In this document: positions 22,082 to 30,955 of the stretch, one piece after another
Layout: each line of letters begins with the position of its first letter
Position numbering within the stretch: position 1 is the first letter of the stretch
Assembly (NCBI RefSeq): GCF_900141895.1
Contig: NZ_FQYT01000004.1
Span: 1 to 64,000 of the forward strand
From: Parasporobacterium paucivorans DSM 15970
GTDB taxonomy: Bacteria > Bacillota > Clostridia > Lachnospirales > Lachnospiraceae
Length of the DNA: 64,000 bases
Direction of reading: 5' to 3'
Notes under the pieces: model-generated
The model's database searches: none
Told to the model about the DNA's origin: nothing
Seen by the model: only the letters and a program-made list of their open reading frames with translations
Translations under genes and position numbers: made by a program

Positions 22082-23746
22082 TCATTCGACCTCCATGATA
22101 ATCGGAAGTATCATTGGACTTCTCCGCATCTTCTTCCACAGATAGTCACTGAGGGTTTCCCGGATAACCAGTTTAATTTTTCCCCAGTCAACTACTTTTT
22201 TCTTCATGCATTCTTCTACCGCTGCCTCAACAATTTTTCTGGCTTCTTCAATAAGATCTTCCGATTCGCGGACATATACAAATCCCCTGGACACAATATC
22301 CGGACCGGCCATCACCTGATTTGATTTTTTTTCCAGGGTCAGGACCACCACGATAATTCCGTTTTCCGCCAGATTCTGGCGGTCCCGCAATACAATATTC
22401 CCCACATCCCCGATTCCAAGGCCATCCACTAAAACGGCTCCGGCCTGAACCTGTCCAATGATTTCAGCACCTTCCTGACCGATGCTGAGTACATTTCCTG
22501 ATTTCATGACGATAATATTTTCTTTATCCCATCCCATATTGGCAACCAGGTCGGCCTGGGCCTTAAGATGTCTGAATTCTCCGTGTACAGGAATGGAGTA
22601 CTTCGGTTTGACAAGAGAATAGAGCAGTTTTATCTCTTCCTGGCAGGCATGTCCGGAAACATGCGTATCCTGGAAAATGATATTGGCTCCCTGCAGAGCC
22701 AGCTCATTCATGACCTTCGACACGGCTTTTTCATTTCCGGGTATCGGGCTTGAGCTGAAAACAACCACGTCGCTTGGCTTGATTTTTACTTTTTTATGGA
22801 TAGACGCAGCCATCCTCGAGAGGGCCGCCATGGATTCGCCCTGGCTACCTGTGGTAATTAGCACCAGCTGCTCATCCGTATAGTTTTTCATTTCTTCCGT
22901 TTTGATCAGGGTATTTTCAGGAATCTGCAGATATCCCAATTCATCCGCAACCGTAATAATATTCACCATGCTTCTGCCTTCCAGCACGACTTTGCGTCCA
23001 AACTTATGGGCAGAATTAATAATCTGCTGCACTCTGTCTACGTTTGATGCGAAGGTAGCGATAATAAGCCTATGGCTTGCATGTTCTGTAAATATATTGT
23101 CAAAAGTCTTGCCTACCGTCTTTTCAGACATAGTAAATCCAGGCCGCAGCGCATTGGTGCTGTCGCACATCATAGCCAGCACACCTTTTCTTCCCAGATC
23201 GGCAAACTTCGCCAGATCCATCACATCCCCAAAAACGGGCGTGTAATCAATCTTAAAGTCACCGGTATGGACAATCACTCCGGCAGGAGTATGTATTGCA
23301 AGAGCTGAAGCGTCGCCGATGCTGTGGTTGACACGGATGAATTCGATCCTGAACGCACCCAGATTGATAGACTGCCCATATTTAATCACTTTCTTTTTCA
23401 CAGGCTTCAGCGGATGCTCCTTCAGTTTCCCTTCGATGATGCCCATGGTCAGTCTAGTGGCATATATCGGGGCATTTATCTCCTTTAATACATAGGGGAG
23501 GGCACCGATATGATCCTCATGTCCGTGTGTGATCACGAAGCCTTTTATCTTGCTTCTGTTTTCCTGCAGATATGTGATATCCGGAACAACAAGATCGATT
23601 CCCAGCATATCGTCATCCGGGAAGGCAAGCCCGCAGTCCACAATAATAATACTGTCCTCGTATTCGATGACAGTAATGTTCATCCCGATATCCTCAAGTC
23701 CTCCTAATGGGATAATCTTAATATTCTCTTTTTTGTCTATTGCCAA
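22082..23746 (-). CDS. Ribonuclease J
   Basis: This 554-residue metallo-beta-lactamase/beta-CASP ribonuclease acts as a 5' exonuclease and endonuclease in RNA decay and maturation. The zinc motif HGHEDHIGALPY is near residue 75. SALAIHTPAGVIVHTGDFK, the beta-CASP region with GSQGE, and HVSGHACQEE follow. The start is a TTG at 23746 with GGAGGTGC upstream. It lies in a leftward string from the IreB gene and is translationally close to the MltG-like gene. Confidence 0.95.
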   Translation of the reverse strand: MAIDKKENIKIIPLGGLEDIGMNITVIEYEDSIIIVDCGLAFPDDDMLGIDLVVPDITYLQENRSKIKGFVITHGHEDHIGALPYVLKEINAPIYATRLTMGIIEGKLKEHPLKPVKKKVIKYGQSINLGAFRIEFIRVNHSIGDASALAIHTPAGVIVHTGDFKIDYTPVFGDVMDLAKFADLGRKGVLAMMCDSTNALRPGFTMSEKTVGKTFDNIFTEHASHRLIIATFASNVDRVQQIINSAHKFGRKVVLEGRSMVNIITVADELGYLQIPENTLIKTEEMKNYTDEQLVLITTGSQGESMAALSRMAASIHKKVKIKPSDVVVFSSSPIPGNEKAVSKVMNELALQGANIIFQDTHVSGHACQEEIKLLYSLVKPKYSIPVHGEFRHLKAQADLVANMGWDKENIIVMKSGNVLSIGQEGAEIIGQVQAGAVLVDGLGIGDVGNIVLRDRQNLAENGIIVVVLTLEKKSNQVMAGPDIVSRGFVYVRESEDLIEEARKIVEAAVEECMKKKVVDWGKIKLVIRETLSDYLWKKMRRSPMILPIIMEVE

Positions 23747-23788
23747 AATAGCACCTCCATTATTACATATATCCGTTCAAAATCTATA

Positions 23789-24238
23789 TTATAAATGTTT
23801 TTCACTGCATGCCCTGCAGTATCCATACAATTTCACTTCATGGTCAACTACCTCGAATCCGGTGGTCTTTCGAATATTATCTTCCAGATTTTCCAGAAGA
23901 TCATCCGCAAAAGATACAATATCTCCGCAATCAAGGCATATTAAATGATGATGATGGTGTCCTGAGAGTTTGTCCTTTTCTTCGGCAATCTCATAACGGA
24001 TAGATCCATCATCTAATGTAATCCTGTCTATTAAATTCATATCCAGCAGCAGCTGTACTGTTCTGTATACTGTAGCCAGCCCGATATCCGGACTCATAGC
24101 CTTGACCAGCTCATATAGCTCTTCCGTGGTCAGATGCTTTCCCCGGTTTAAATCCAGGACTTCCAGCACTGCCACACGCTGACTTGTCACCTTGAGACCT
24201 TTTTCCTTAAGCTGGTCCTTGAAATTTTCCTGATTCAC
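23789..24238 (-). CDS. Fur-family metalloregulator
   Basis: This 149-residue protein has the Fur winged-helix (KVTSQRVAVLEVL through LATVYRTVQLLLD), the metal-sensing SGHHHHHLICLDCGD segment, and the carboxyl CRAC motif that with the first CxxC forms the structural zinc site. It represses iron, zinc or peroxide-response genes; the sequence does not tell which. It starts with GTG at 24238. Its place between DUF1292 and RNase J is conserved in many Clostridia. Confidence 0.9.
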   Translation of the reverse strand: MNQENFKDQLKEKGLKVTSQRVAVLEVLDLNRGKHLTTEELYELVKAMSPDIGLATVYRTVQLLLDMNLIDRITLDDGSIRYEIAEEKDKLSGHHHHHLICLDCGDIVSFADDLLENLEDNIRKTTGFEVVDHEVKLYGYCRACSEKHL

Positions 24239-24250
24239 GACAATTCGTCC

Positions 24251-24520
24251 TTATCTCGTAATCTCGGTATCTTCTAGAAGCTCCGCAAATATATCGGATA
24301 CATATTTTAATTCGGCATCATCTTCCACAAACTCATAGACAGCCTCTTCCTCTTCCGGGCAGGATAAATCCTTCAGAATATACGCCTCGGCTTCTTCGCC
24401 ATCATCCTCTGATTCTGTCACAAGAAGGTACTCCATGTTGTTGACTCTGGTCTGTTCAATTACAAACATCTCTATTTCTTCTCCGGTAATAGAATCCGTA
24501 AATTTAATTTTTTCGTTCAT
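24251..24520 (-). CDS. DUF1292-family acidic protein (YrzB-like)
   Basis: This 89-residue, strongly acidic protein has the usual DUF1292 pattern: [20 protein letters not shown], then acidic runs. Its function is unknown. It overlaps the end of ruvX by 17 bases and, with ireB and ruvX, reproduces the yrzL-yrrK-yrzB gene order of Bacillus. GGAGGAAATAAAG precedes its ATG, inside the ruvX frame. Confidence 0.88.
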   Translation of the reverse strand: MNEKIKFTDSITGEEIEMFVIEQTRVNNMEYLLVTESEDDGEEAEAYILKDLSCPEEEEAVYEFVEDDAELKYVSDIFAELLEDTEITR

Positions 24521-24959
24521 CTTTATTTCCTCCAGTAAAATCCATATATCCCTTCAGGATGATGGCAGCCGCAATCTGATCCACGTACCGGTCCATATCC
24601 TTCCCTTTAACACCAGCATCGCTCATCAGCTGCCTGGCCTCTACGGTAGTGAGTCTTTCATCCCAGGTAACAACTTCCAATCCGGTCCTGCGCTCCAGCA
24701 TTACTTTGAATTCAAGTGTTTTTTCTGCTCTCTCCCCAATGGAATCATCCATGTTTTTAGGCAGTCCCAGCACGATAAGTTCTACATTATATTCTCTGAT
24801 GATCTCTTCCAGACGTGCAAGCGTCCTCCGCAATTTATTTTCTGAATCACGGCGTACAGTCTCCAGGCTCTGGGCGGTAAGTCCCAGGGCATCCGAAATA
24901 GCCACTCCCACTGTCTTTGAGCCGAAGTCCAGCCCCATTATCCTTTTCACACTGTTCAT
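24504..24959 (-). CDS. ruvX: Putative pre-16S rRNA nuclease / Holliday junction resolvase RuvX
   Basis: This 151-residue RNase H-like protein (YqgF/YrrK family) has the first acidic residue in [17 protein letters not shown] and the later motifs [14 protein letters not shown] and [12 protein letters not shown]. YqgF in E. coli finishes the 5' end of 16S rRNA; a recombination role is also proposed. The gene is immediately after ireB (stop and start adjacent) and overlaps DUF1292. Confidence 0.92.
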   Translation of the reverse strand: MNSVKRIMGLDFGSKTVGVAISDALGLTAQSLETVRRDSENKLRRTLARLEEIIREYNVELIVLGLPKNMDDSIGERAEKTLEFKVMLERRTGLEVVTWDERLTTVEARQLMSDAGVKGKDMDRYVDQIAAAIILKGYMDFTGGNKDERKN

Positions 24960-25232
24960 CTATGAGCGTTTACCCTCTAATTTGTTGTCAATATAATACC
25001 GGAGGGCCTCCTCAATCAACTCGTCACGCTCAACTTTCATAATCAGGCTTCTGGCATTATTATGACTTGTGATGTAGGTCGGGTCACCCGACATTATATA
25101 TCCCACAATCTGGTTTACCGGATTATATCCTTTTTCCTTAAGGGCGGCATACACAAGCTCCATCACTTCGGCGACCTTGATCTGCTGATCCTGAGTCACC
25201 TTAAAATATTGGGTATTTGACAAATCATTCAT
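24960..25232 (-). CDS. ireB: IreB-family regulatory phosphoprotein
   Basis: This 90-residue protein of the DUF965/IreB family contains YNPVNQIVGYIMSGDPTYIT, a family hallmark. In Enterococcus IreB is phosphorylated by the PASTA kinase IreK on threonines near the amino end and affects antibiotic resistance. Here the ATG at 25232 is preferred to an upstream GTG at 25250, because GAGGACG lies in the right place for it. It is the first gene of the ireB-ruvX-DUF1292 set. Confidence 0.9.
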   Translation of the reverse strand: MNDLSNTQYFKVTQDQQIKVAEVMELVYAALKEKGYNPVNQIVGYIMSGDPTYITSHNNARSLIMKVERDELIEEALRYYIDNKLEGKRS

Positions 25233-25283
25233 AATTTCACGTCCTCGCACAGCATCATAAGTAAATGCTTCTGTTTCCTTATT

Positions 25284-26600
25284 CTAAACTACATTTTTAA
25301 ATTCGGCAAGTAGTATTTCTCCGCTCTTTGGACCGCAGATTCTGGCAGATACAATTTCGTTTAAAAGTCCGTCCCCGTATTCGACAGCAGCCCTTATATA
25401 TTCCCCGGTATAGCCTGACAGGTACTTTTTCCCGTTTACAATAACCTCTTCCTCCAATAGGATTTCCACCTCGCGGTTTTGGAAGGTTTCTTTATATTCT
25501 CTGGACATATCTGCCGCAAGTTCAATCAGGACAGTACTCCGATGGGTTTTGTCCGAAGCCGTCACCTGGTTTTTCATGGCTGCAGCCTTGGTTCCCTGCC
25601 TTCTGGAATATTTAAACACATGTACATCAGAAAAGCGGACTTTGTCCAGGAAGGCTCGCGTCTCCTCGAATTCTTCTTCTGTCTCTCCCGGAAAACCGGC
25701 GATGATATCTGTTGTTATCCCCGGATTGTCAAAATATTTTCTTAGAATTCCACATTTTTCATAATATTCTCCTGTGGAATACTTCCGATTCATCCTCCCT
25801 AGAATTTCATCCGAACCGCTCTGAAGGGATAAATGAAAATGGGGACAAATCTGGGGAATCCGGCATAAAGACTGTGCAAAATCTTCTGTAATGATTCTCG
25901 GCTCCAGGGAGCCCAGGCGGATTCTTCTTATCCCATTGATGCGGGCAATCTCGCGGATTACGTCGATAAGGGTTGTTCCATCTTCAAAGTCGGTGCCGTA
26001 GGAGCTCAGATGTATCCCGTTTAAGATAACTTCCTTGTATCCTTTTGCAGCGAGAGTTTCGACTTCTTTTACCACGTCCTGGATGCTTCTGCTTCTTACC
26101 CGTCCCCTTGCGTAGGGAATGATGCAGTACGAACAGAATTGATTGCACCCGTCCTGTATTTTTATGTTAATTCTTGTACATTCATTATCACCGGGAATAT
26201 GAAGTTCTTCATATTCCTGAGTAGTGTTGATGTCGATGATGGCATCATCGTCCTGCCTGCCCTCCAGATGATTTCCTATGATAGACACAAGGTCCTTTTT
26301 TCTGTTATTTCCGATAAGTATGTCTACAGAAGCATCCTCCTGCAGCTGATCAGCCGCCGCCTGAACATAGCAGCCTGCTGCCACAACCAGGGCCTCCGGA
26401 TTCATCTTCTTTGCCCTGTGCAGCATCTGCCTGGATTTTCTGTCTGCTATGTTGGTAACGGTGCAGGTATTTATAATGTATACATCGGCCATTTCATCAA
26501 AGGGCACGATTTCATATCCGTTATTTTCCAGGTCCTGCTTCATTGCCTCTGTTTCATAGGCATTTACCTTGCAACCCAAATTGTGCAATGCGGCTTTCAT
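25284..26600 (-). CDS. mtaB: tRNA N6-threonylcarbamoyladenosine methylthiotransferase
   Basis: This 438-residue radical SAM methylthiotransferase adds the 2-methylthio group to t6A37 of tRNA. It has the amino UPF0004 domain with LGCKVNAYE, TCTVTN and AGCYVQ cysteines for the auxiliary cluster, the radical SAM motif CNQFCSYC, and a carboxyl TRAM domain. I prefer ATG 26600 with GACAGGAG upstream over a longer frame at 26639 with no ribosome site. The typical MtaB size (about 430-450) supports this. Confidence 0.92.
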   Translation of the reverse strand: MKAALHNLGCKVNAYETEAMKQDLENNGYEIVPFDEMADVYIINTCTVTNIADRKSRQMLHRAKKMNPEALVVAAGCYVQAAADQLQEDASVDILIGNNRKKDLVSIIGNHLEGRQDDDAIIDINTTQEYEELHIPGDNECTRINIKIQDGCNQFCSYCIIPYARGRVRSRSIQDVVKEVETLAAKGYKEVILNGIHLSSYGTDFEDGTTLIDVIREIARINGIRRIRLGSLEPRIITEDFAQSLCRIPQICPHFHLSLQSGSDEILGRMNRKYSTGEYYEKCGILRKYFDNPGITTDIIAGFPGETEEEFEETRAFLDKVRFSDVHVFKYSRRQGTKAAAMKNQVTASDKTHRSTVLIELAADMSREYKETFQNREVEILLEEEVIVNGKKYLSGYTGEYIRAAVEYGDGLLNEIVSARICGPKSGEILLAEFKNVV

Positions 26601-26632
26601 CACTTTAACTCCTGTCTTTCCCGTTACAACGA

Positions 26633-26661
26633 TTGACATTTTCGTTATATATGGGTAGTAT
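26633..26661 (+). promoter_or_regulatory. Sigma-A promoter of the HPr-like gene
   Basis: TTGACA (26633-26638), 17 bases, TAGTAT (26656-26661). The box lies at the start of the divergent mtaB transcript region. Confidence 0.7.
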
Positions 26662-26711
26662 TTATTCTATAGAAACAATAATCGGAAATTTTTCAGGAAA
26701 GAGGATACTTT

Positions 26712-26948
26712 ATGAAAAAAGTTCAAATAACCTTAAATTCCGTGGACCGGGTAAAGTCCTTCGTCAACTCCATCGCTGAGTATGATTCCGACTTTGACCT
26801 GGTAAGCGGCAGATATATTATCGATGCCAAATCCGTCATGGGGATATTCAGTCTGGATCTTTCCAAAGACCTTGATCTGGTCATCCATGATGATTCACAG
26901 ATGGATCAGATCATTGAATCCATTTCTCCTTACATTACCCAGGAATGA
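26712..26948 (+). CDS. HPr-like protein lacking the active histidine
   Basis: This 78-residue protein has the HPr fold pattern, with the regulatory-serine region AKSVMGIFSLDLSKD (Ser41) clearly kept. The phosphoryl-carrying histidine of the GIHARPA motif is absent: the matching segment reads NSVDRVKSFVNS. It cannot carry phosphate from enzyme I. It may still bind partners or be modified on the serine, like Crh-type proteins. It has its own promoter and AAAGAGG ribosome site, and its last 14 bases overlap the 3' end of thiI on the other strand. Confidence 0.75.
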   Translation: MKKVQITLNSVDRVKSFVNSIAEYDSDFDLVSGRYIIDAKSVMGIFSLDLSKDLDLVIHDDSQMDQIIESISPYITQE

Positions 26949-28119
26949 TTTCGATATTTTCCGCCGTACGTATAGCTTCATCCACAAGTCCGGTGATTTT
27001 TTCTTCCAGCCTGGTTTCGGATTTTTTGATTATATTGAGGTTTGGTTTTGTGACCGGATGTTTTGCTACAAAAATGGTGCAGCAGTCCTCATAAGGGAGG
27101 ATTGATGTCTCATAGGTATCAATCCTGAGGGCAATATCCACAATATCCTGCTTATCAAAGGCAATCAGCGGTCTGTATACAGGCATGGTGCATACTTCGT
27201 TGGTAGCGGCCAGGCTCTTCATGGTCTGGCTGGCAACCTGGCCTATGCTTTCTCCTGTTATCAGTCCCAGACATCCCTGTTCCTTTGCGAAATGTTCCGC
27301 AATACGCATCATATAGCGCCTCATGATGATGGTCAGCTCATCATGGGGGCATTTTTCATATATGTACAGCTGTATGTCCGTGAAATTAACCACTTTCAGG
27401 TTTATCGGACCGGTATAAGCCGCAACCTTTGCAGCCAGATCAACTACCTTCTGCTTGGCCCTTTCACTAGTGTAGGGCGGAGCGTGAAAATATACTGCAT
27501 CAATCCGGACTCCTCTTTTGGAAATCATATACCCTGCAACCGGACTGTCGATTCCTCCGGATAGCAGAAGCATGGCTGAGCCAGCTGTGCCTACGGGCAT
27601 TCCACCCGGTCCGGGAATTATGATGCTGTATATATTTATCATCTCACGGATTTCCACATTCAATAGAATATCCGGCGCATGCACATCCACTTTTATTTCC
27701 GGAAAAGCCTCCAGTATGGCCCCCCCCAGCTTTCTGTTTATCTCCATGGAATCAATGGGATAATTCTTTCTGGCTCTCCTGGCCTGGACCTTGAAGGTTT
27801 TGTTTTTGTCTGGATATACTTTATCCAGATATTCCAGCACCTCACGGGTCAGCTCTTCAAATCCGTTGTCTTCAACCTGAAGAACCGGGCATATACCTGC
27901 GATACCAAAGACACGTTTCAGACATGCAACGGTTTCCTCGTAGTCGAAATCACTTTCCACATCCACATATATCCTGCCGGAAGTCTTATAAACTCTGAAT
28001 TTTCCTTCCAATGCATCCAACATGAGACGGATATTTCCGACGAGTGCATCTTCAAACAGATAACGATTCCTTCCCTTTATACCAATTTCGGCATATTTTA
28101 TTAAAAATGATTTAAACAT
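26935..28119 (-). CDS. thiI: tRNA 4-thiouridine synthase ThiI
   Basis: This 394-residue protein has an amino ferredoxin-like/THUMP domain and an adenylating PP-loop LLSGGIDSPVAGYMI. It makes 4-thiouridine at tRNA position 8 and can supply sulfur for thiazole. It ends without the rhodanese domain of the enterobacterial protein, as in Bacillus, where the neighbouring desulfurase gives sulfur directly. That partner lies two bases upstream, supporting this mechanism. Start ATG has AGAGGTAACC upstream. Confidence 0.95.
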   Translation of the reverse strand: MFKSFLIKYAEIGIKGRNRYLFEDALVGNIRLMLDALEGKFRVYKTSGRIYVDVESDFDYEETVACLKRVFGIAGICPVLQVEDNGFEELTREVLEYLDKVYPDKNKTFKVQARRARKNYPIDSMEINRKLGGAILEAFPEIKVDVHAPDILLNVEIREMINIYSIIIPGPGGMPVGTAGSAMLLLSGGIDSPVAGYMISKRGVRIDAVYFHAPPYTSERAKQKVVDLAAKVAAYTGPINLKVVNFTDIQLYIYEKCPHDELTIIMRRYMMRIAEHFAKEQGCLGLITGESIGQVASQTMKSLAATNEVCTMPVYRPLIAFDKQDIVDIALRIDTYETSILPYEDCCTIFVAKHPVTKPNLNIIKKSETRLEEKITGLVDEAIRTAENIEIIPG

Positions 28120-28121
28120 GG

Positions 28122-29276
28122 TTACCTCTTTCTATATAAGCGCAGCTTTGGCAGCAGCTGGGTCAACGTCTCTATGGTATAGTCCAGCTCTTCCTCTGCC
28201 GTCTCATAACTCAGGCTGAAGCGGAGCGTGTTATCCAAAAGGTCCTTTGGTACGCCGATTGCCTGCAGCGTTGCGCTGGATGCTTTTTTATGAGAGTTGC
28301 AGGCAGAACCGGAGGAAACATAAATCTCTTTTTCTTCTAATGCATGCAGAAGCACTTCGCTTTTGACTCCTGCAAAGCCGGCACTGATGATATGTGGGGC
28401 GAAGCAGCCTTCATTTTTAGAAAAAACCGTCACATCCTCCAGTTTTTCCAGATGGCTTATGAAATCTCTTTTCATCTGGGACAGCCTTTGGGTTTTTTCG
28501 TCCAGATTATCATATGCCATTTTAACAGCTTCACCGAATCCGGCTATCCCCGGAACATTTTCCGTCCCGGAGCGCAGACCGTCCTGCTGGTTTCCGCCGT
28601 AAAACAAGGGCTTAATCTTGATCCGGCTGTTCACATACAGCATCCCGGCTCCTTTGGGTCCATGCAGCTTATGGGCGCTGGCCGACAACAGGTCAATCCC
28701 TTCTTTCTGGGGGAAGATCCTGCACTTGCCAAAAGCCTGTACTGCATCCGAATGAATGACCGTTTTCGGGTTTTTCCTTCTGATGATTTCGCTTATTTCC
28801 GAAAAAGGCTGCAGGGATCCGATTTCATTATTTACATACATAATGGACACCAGGATCGTATTATCCGTAACGGCTTCCTCAAGCTTATCAAGAAGGACAA
28901 CACCATTTTTGTCCACCGGAAGGTATGTGACCTCAAAGCCTTCTTCTTCCAGGAATTTGCAGGCATTCAGCACCGAAGGATGCTCAATGCGGGTTGTGAT
29001 GATGTGGTTCCCCGCCCGCTTGTTCGCCATTGCTGTTCCGATGACAGCCAGATTATTGGATTCAGTTCCTCCCGATGTGAAGAAGATTTCTTTTTCCCTG
29101 ACTTTCAGCTGTCCTGCCATGATGCCTTTAGCCGTTTTAATGTATTTTTCGGCCTCCAGGCCCTTTGCGTGCAGACTCGACGGATTTCCGTAATGAACGT
29201 GCATGACCCTTGTCATGATCTCTGTGACATTTTCAAAAACCTGGGTTGTTGCCGAATTATCCAGATAAGCTTCCAT
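28122..29276 (-). CDS. Cysteine desulfurase (NifS/IscS family)
   Basis: This 384-residue PLP enzyme takes sulfur from cysteine. The amino end AYLDNSATTQVF, the PLP lysine in SAHKLHGPKGAGM and the catalytic cysteine in VSSGSACNSHKK are all present. I chose ATG 29276, which begins the conserved sequence. A longer frame to 29384 runs into rsmE and reads unlike the family. It is co-transcribed with thiI, so its likely job is thio-modification of tRNA, with mnmA as a second client. Confidence 0.94.
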   Translation of the reverse strand: MEAYLDNSATTQVFENVTEIMTRVMHVHYGNPSSLHAKGLEAEKYIKTAKGIMAGQLKVREKEIFFTSGGTESNNLAVIGTAMANKRAGNHIITTRIEHPSVLNACKFLEEEGFEVTYLPVDKNGVVLLDKLEEAVTDNTILVSIMYVNNEIGSLQPFSEISEIIRRKNPKTVIHSDAVQAFGKCRIFPQKEGIDLLSASAHKLHGPKGAGMLYVNSRIKIKPLFYGGNQQDGLRSGTENVPGIAGFGEAVKMAYDNLDEKTQRLSQMKRDFISHLEKLEDVTVFSKNEGCFAPHIISAGFAGVKSEVLLHALEEKEIYVSSGSACNSHKKASSATLQAIGVPKDLLDNTLRFSLSYETAEEELDYTIETLTQLLPKLRLYRKR

Positions 29277-29284
29277 TGTATCCC

Positions 29285-30022
29285 CTATTTTTCCATGTTG
29301 AACATAAGTATGGACAATACTGCCATTCCGGCTGTTTCTGTCCTGAGTATTCTTTTTCCAAGTGAAATCTGCTTTACACCGCACCCATCTGCCTGGATAA
29401 TTTCATCTCCGTCAAACCCGCCTTCCGGTCCGATAAAGATCCCCACAGACATCCCATTCTCAATTTGGGCAAATATTGTCCGGGTTGCGTTCATATCCTT
29501 GAAATTTTCATAAGGAATGATATTTATGGAAAAATCCCCGGCATAAGCAAGCGCCTCCTTAAAAGTCATGAAGGAATTTACCTTTGGTATGATCTCCCTG
29601 CCTGACTGTTTTGCAGCACTTTCCGAGATTGCGTTATATCTTTTCAATTTTGCTTCACGCTTTTTTTCATCCAGTTTTACGACCGATCTTTTTGTAAAAA
29701 CCGGAATTATTTCATAGACTCCCAGCTCCACGGCCTTTTGGATGATCAGCTCCATTTTATCCGATTTTGGTACTCCCTGAAACAGATAAAATCTTGCTCC
29801 TGGTTCGTTACCTACGCCGCCGTTTTCAAGAATGTCCGCTACAATCCTGTCATTTTCCAGACTGCGGATCCTGCACTTATAGTTTCCGCCTGTGCCGTCA
29901 CTGATGAGGATTTCTTCCCCCAGAGACATGCGCAGCACGTTCCGGATATGGTTTACATCCGGTCCGGTCAACGTTATTTCTTTTTCTTTAACCTGTCCGG
30001 AATCCACAAAAAAATGGTACAT
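29285..30022 (-). CDS. rsmE: 16S rRNA m3U1498 methyltransferase
   Basis: This 245-residue SPOUT-class enzyme methylates N3 of U1498 in 16S rRNA. The PUA-like amino domain and the knotted SAM site with FIGPEGGF and LGKRILRTETA are typical. It sits between prmA and the desulfurase gene, a common arrangement downstream of dnaJ in Firmicutes. Start ATG at 30022 has AGGAAGGACGCATA upstream. Confidence 0.95.
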   Translation of the reverse strand: MYHFFVDSGQVKEKEITLTGPDVNHIRNVLRMSLGEEILISDGTGGNYKCRIRSLENDRIVADILENGGVGNEPGARFYLFQGVPKSDKMELIIQKAVELGVYEIIPVFTKRSVVKLDEKKREAKLKRYNAISESAAKQSGREIIPKVNSFMTFKEALAYAGDFSINIIPYENFKDMNATRTIFAQIENGMSVGIFIGPEGGFDGDEIIQADGCGVKQISLGKRILRTETAGMAVLSILMFNMEK

Positions 30023-30034
30023 TATGCGTCCTTC

Positions 30035-30934
30035 CTATCGTATGATTTTTCTGGCGGTCATGGAAATCCAGTCGCCCTCTTCCGTCCTGTCCATGATCTC
30101 AAATTTCCCCGTTTCATCCAGAGCCCTGCGTATAGCTGGCTCCTGGGTATCAAGCATCCCGGAGATAATATATATGCCTCCCGGCTTCAGATGGTCTGCC
30201 ACAAACGGAGTCAGCGGGACGATGACGACAGCCAGAATATTTGCAACCACAATATCGTAGCACTCATACCCTATTGTGTCCCGAATTTCCCGGCTGCTGA
30301 TCATGTCCCCCTGGAGGAGTCGGATCGTTCCGGCTTCAATCCCGTTTATCCGGACATTTTCCACTGCCGCTTCCACAGCATCCTCTTCTATGTCTATGCC
30401 GGTAATCTGTCCTGCTCCCAGTTTCGCCGCAACGACTGAAAGGATGCCGCTTCCGCATCCTACATCCAATATGGCATCTCCCGTCCTCACGTGCTTTTTC
30501 AGCTGGCGGATACATAACCTTGTGGTCTCATGCTTTCCAGTTCCGAAAGAAGTTCCGGGATCAATGCTGATCAGCATCTTACCTTCGGTTTCCACGCCTG
30601 TCTTTTCCCACGCCGGTTTGATTATCATATCATCAACATTAAATGATTTAAAGTATTTTTTCCAGTTATTTACCCATTCTGTATCTTCTGTCACGGACAC
30701 GGAAATGGCCGCATCCCCAATATCCACAAACTCACGGATTCCGTCCAGATTCCGCGAAAGCTCTGACAGAATGTCCGGATCGGCATTTTCCTCCAGGTAG
30801 AAAATCACCTGCACCTCTTCTGATTCTCCGTTCTCAAGAATTTCCAGACCCTCAATTCCCAGTTCCATAAATATGCCGCTGACTAAGTCAACGGCATATG
30901 ATTTCGTTTTTAAAGCATATTTATTCCACTTCAA
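30035..30934 (-). CDS. prmA: Ribosomal protein L11 methyltransferase
   Basis: This 299-residue SAM enzyme methylates ribosomal protein L11. Motifs DPGTSFGTGKHETTRLC, ILDVGCGSGILSV and VVANILA are all in place. It starts with a TTG at 30934, with GAGGTTGTGTT upstream. It follows dnaJ after 21 bases, so heat-shock transcription may extend into it. Confidence 0.95.
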   Translation of the reverse strand: MKWNKYALKTKSYAVDLVSGIFMELGIEGLEILENGESEEVQVIFYLEENADPDILSELSRNLDGIREFVDIGDAAISVSVTEDTEWVNNWKKYFKSFNVDDMIIKPAWEKTGVETEGKMLISIDPGTSFGTGKHETTRLCIRQLKKHVRTGDAILDVGCGSGILSVVAAKLGAGQITGIDIEEDAVEAAVENVRINGIEAGTIRLLQGDMISSREIRDTIGYECYDIVVANILAVVIVPLTPFVADHLKPGGIYIISGMLDTQEPAIRRALDETGKFEIMDRTEEGDWISMTARKIIR

Positions 30935-30955
30935 AACACAACCTCATTTTCTCTT

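Noticed and set aside
28122-29384. Longer cysteine desulfurase frame starting at 29384
   Set aside because: The first 36 residues read through the end of rsmE and are unlike the family. ATG 29276 begins the conserved part.
28344-29513. Long forward open frame (389 codons) opposite the cysteine desulfurase
   Set aside because: Antisense to a well conserved PLP enzyme; codon pattern is the mirror of the real gene.
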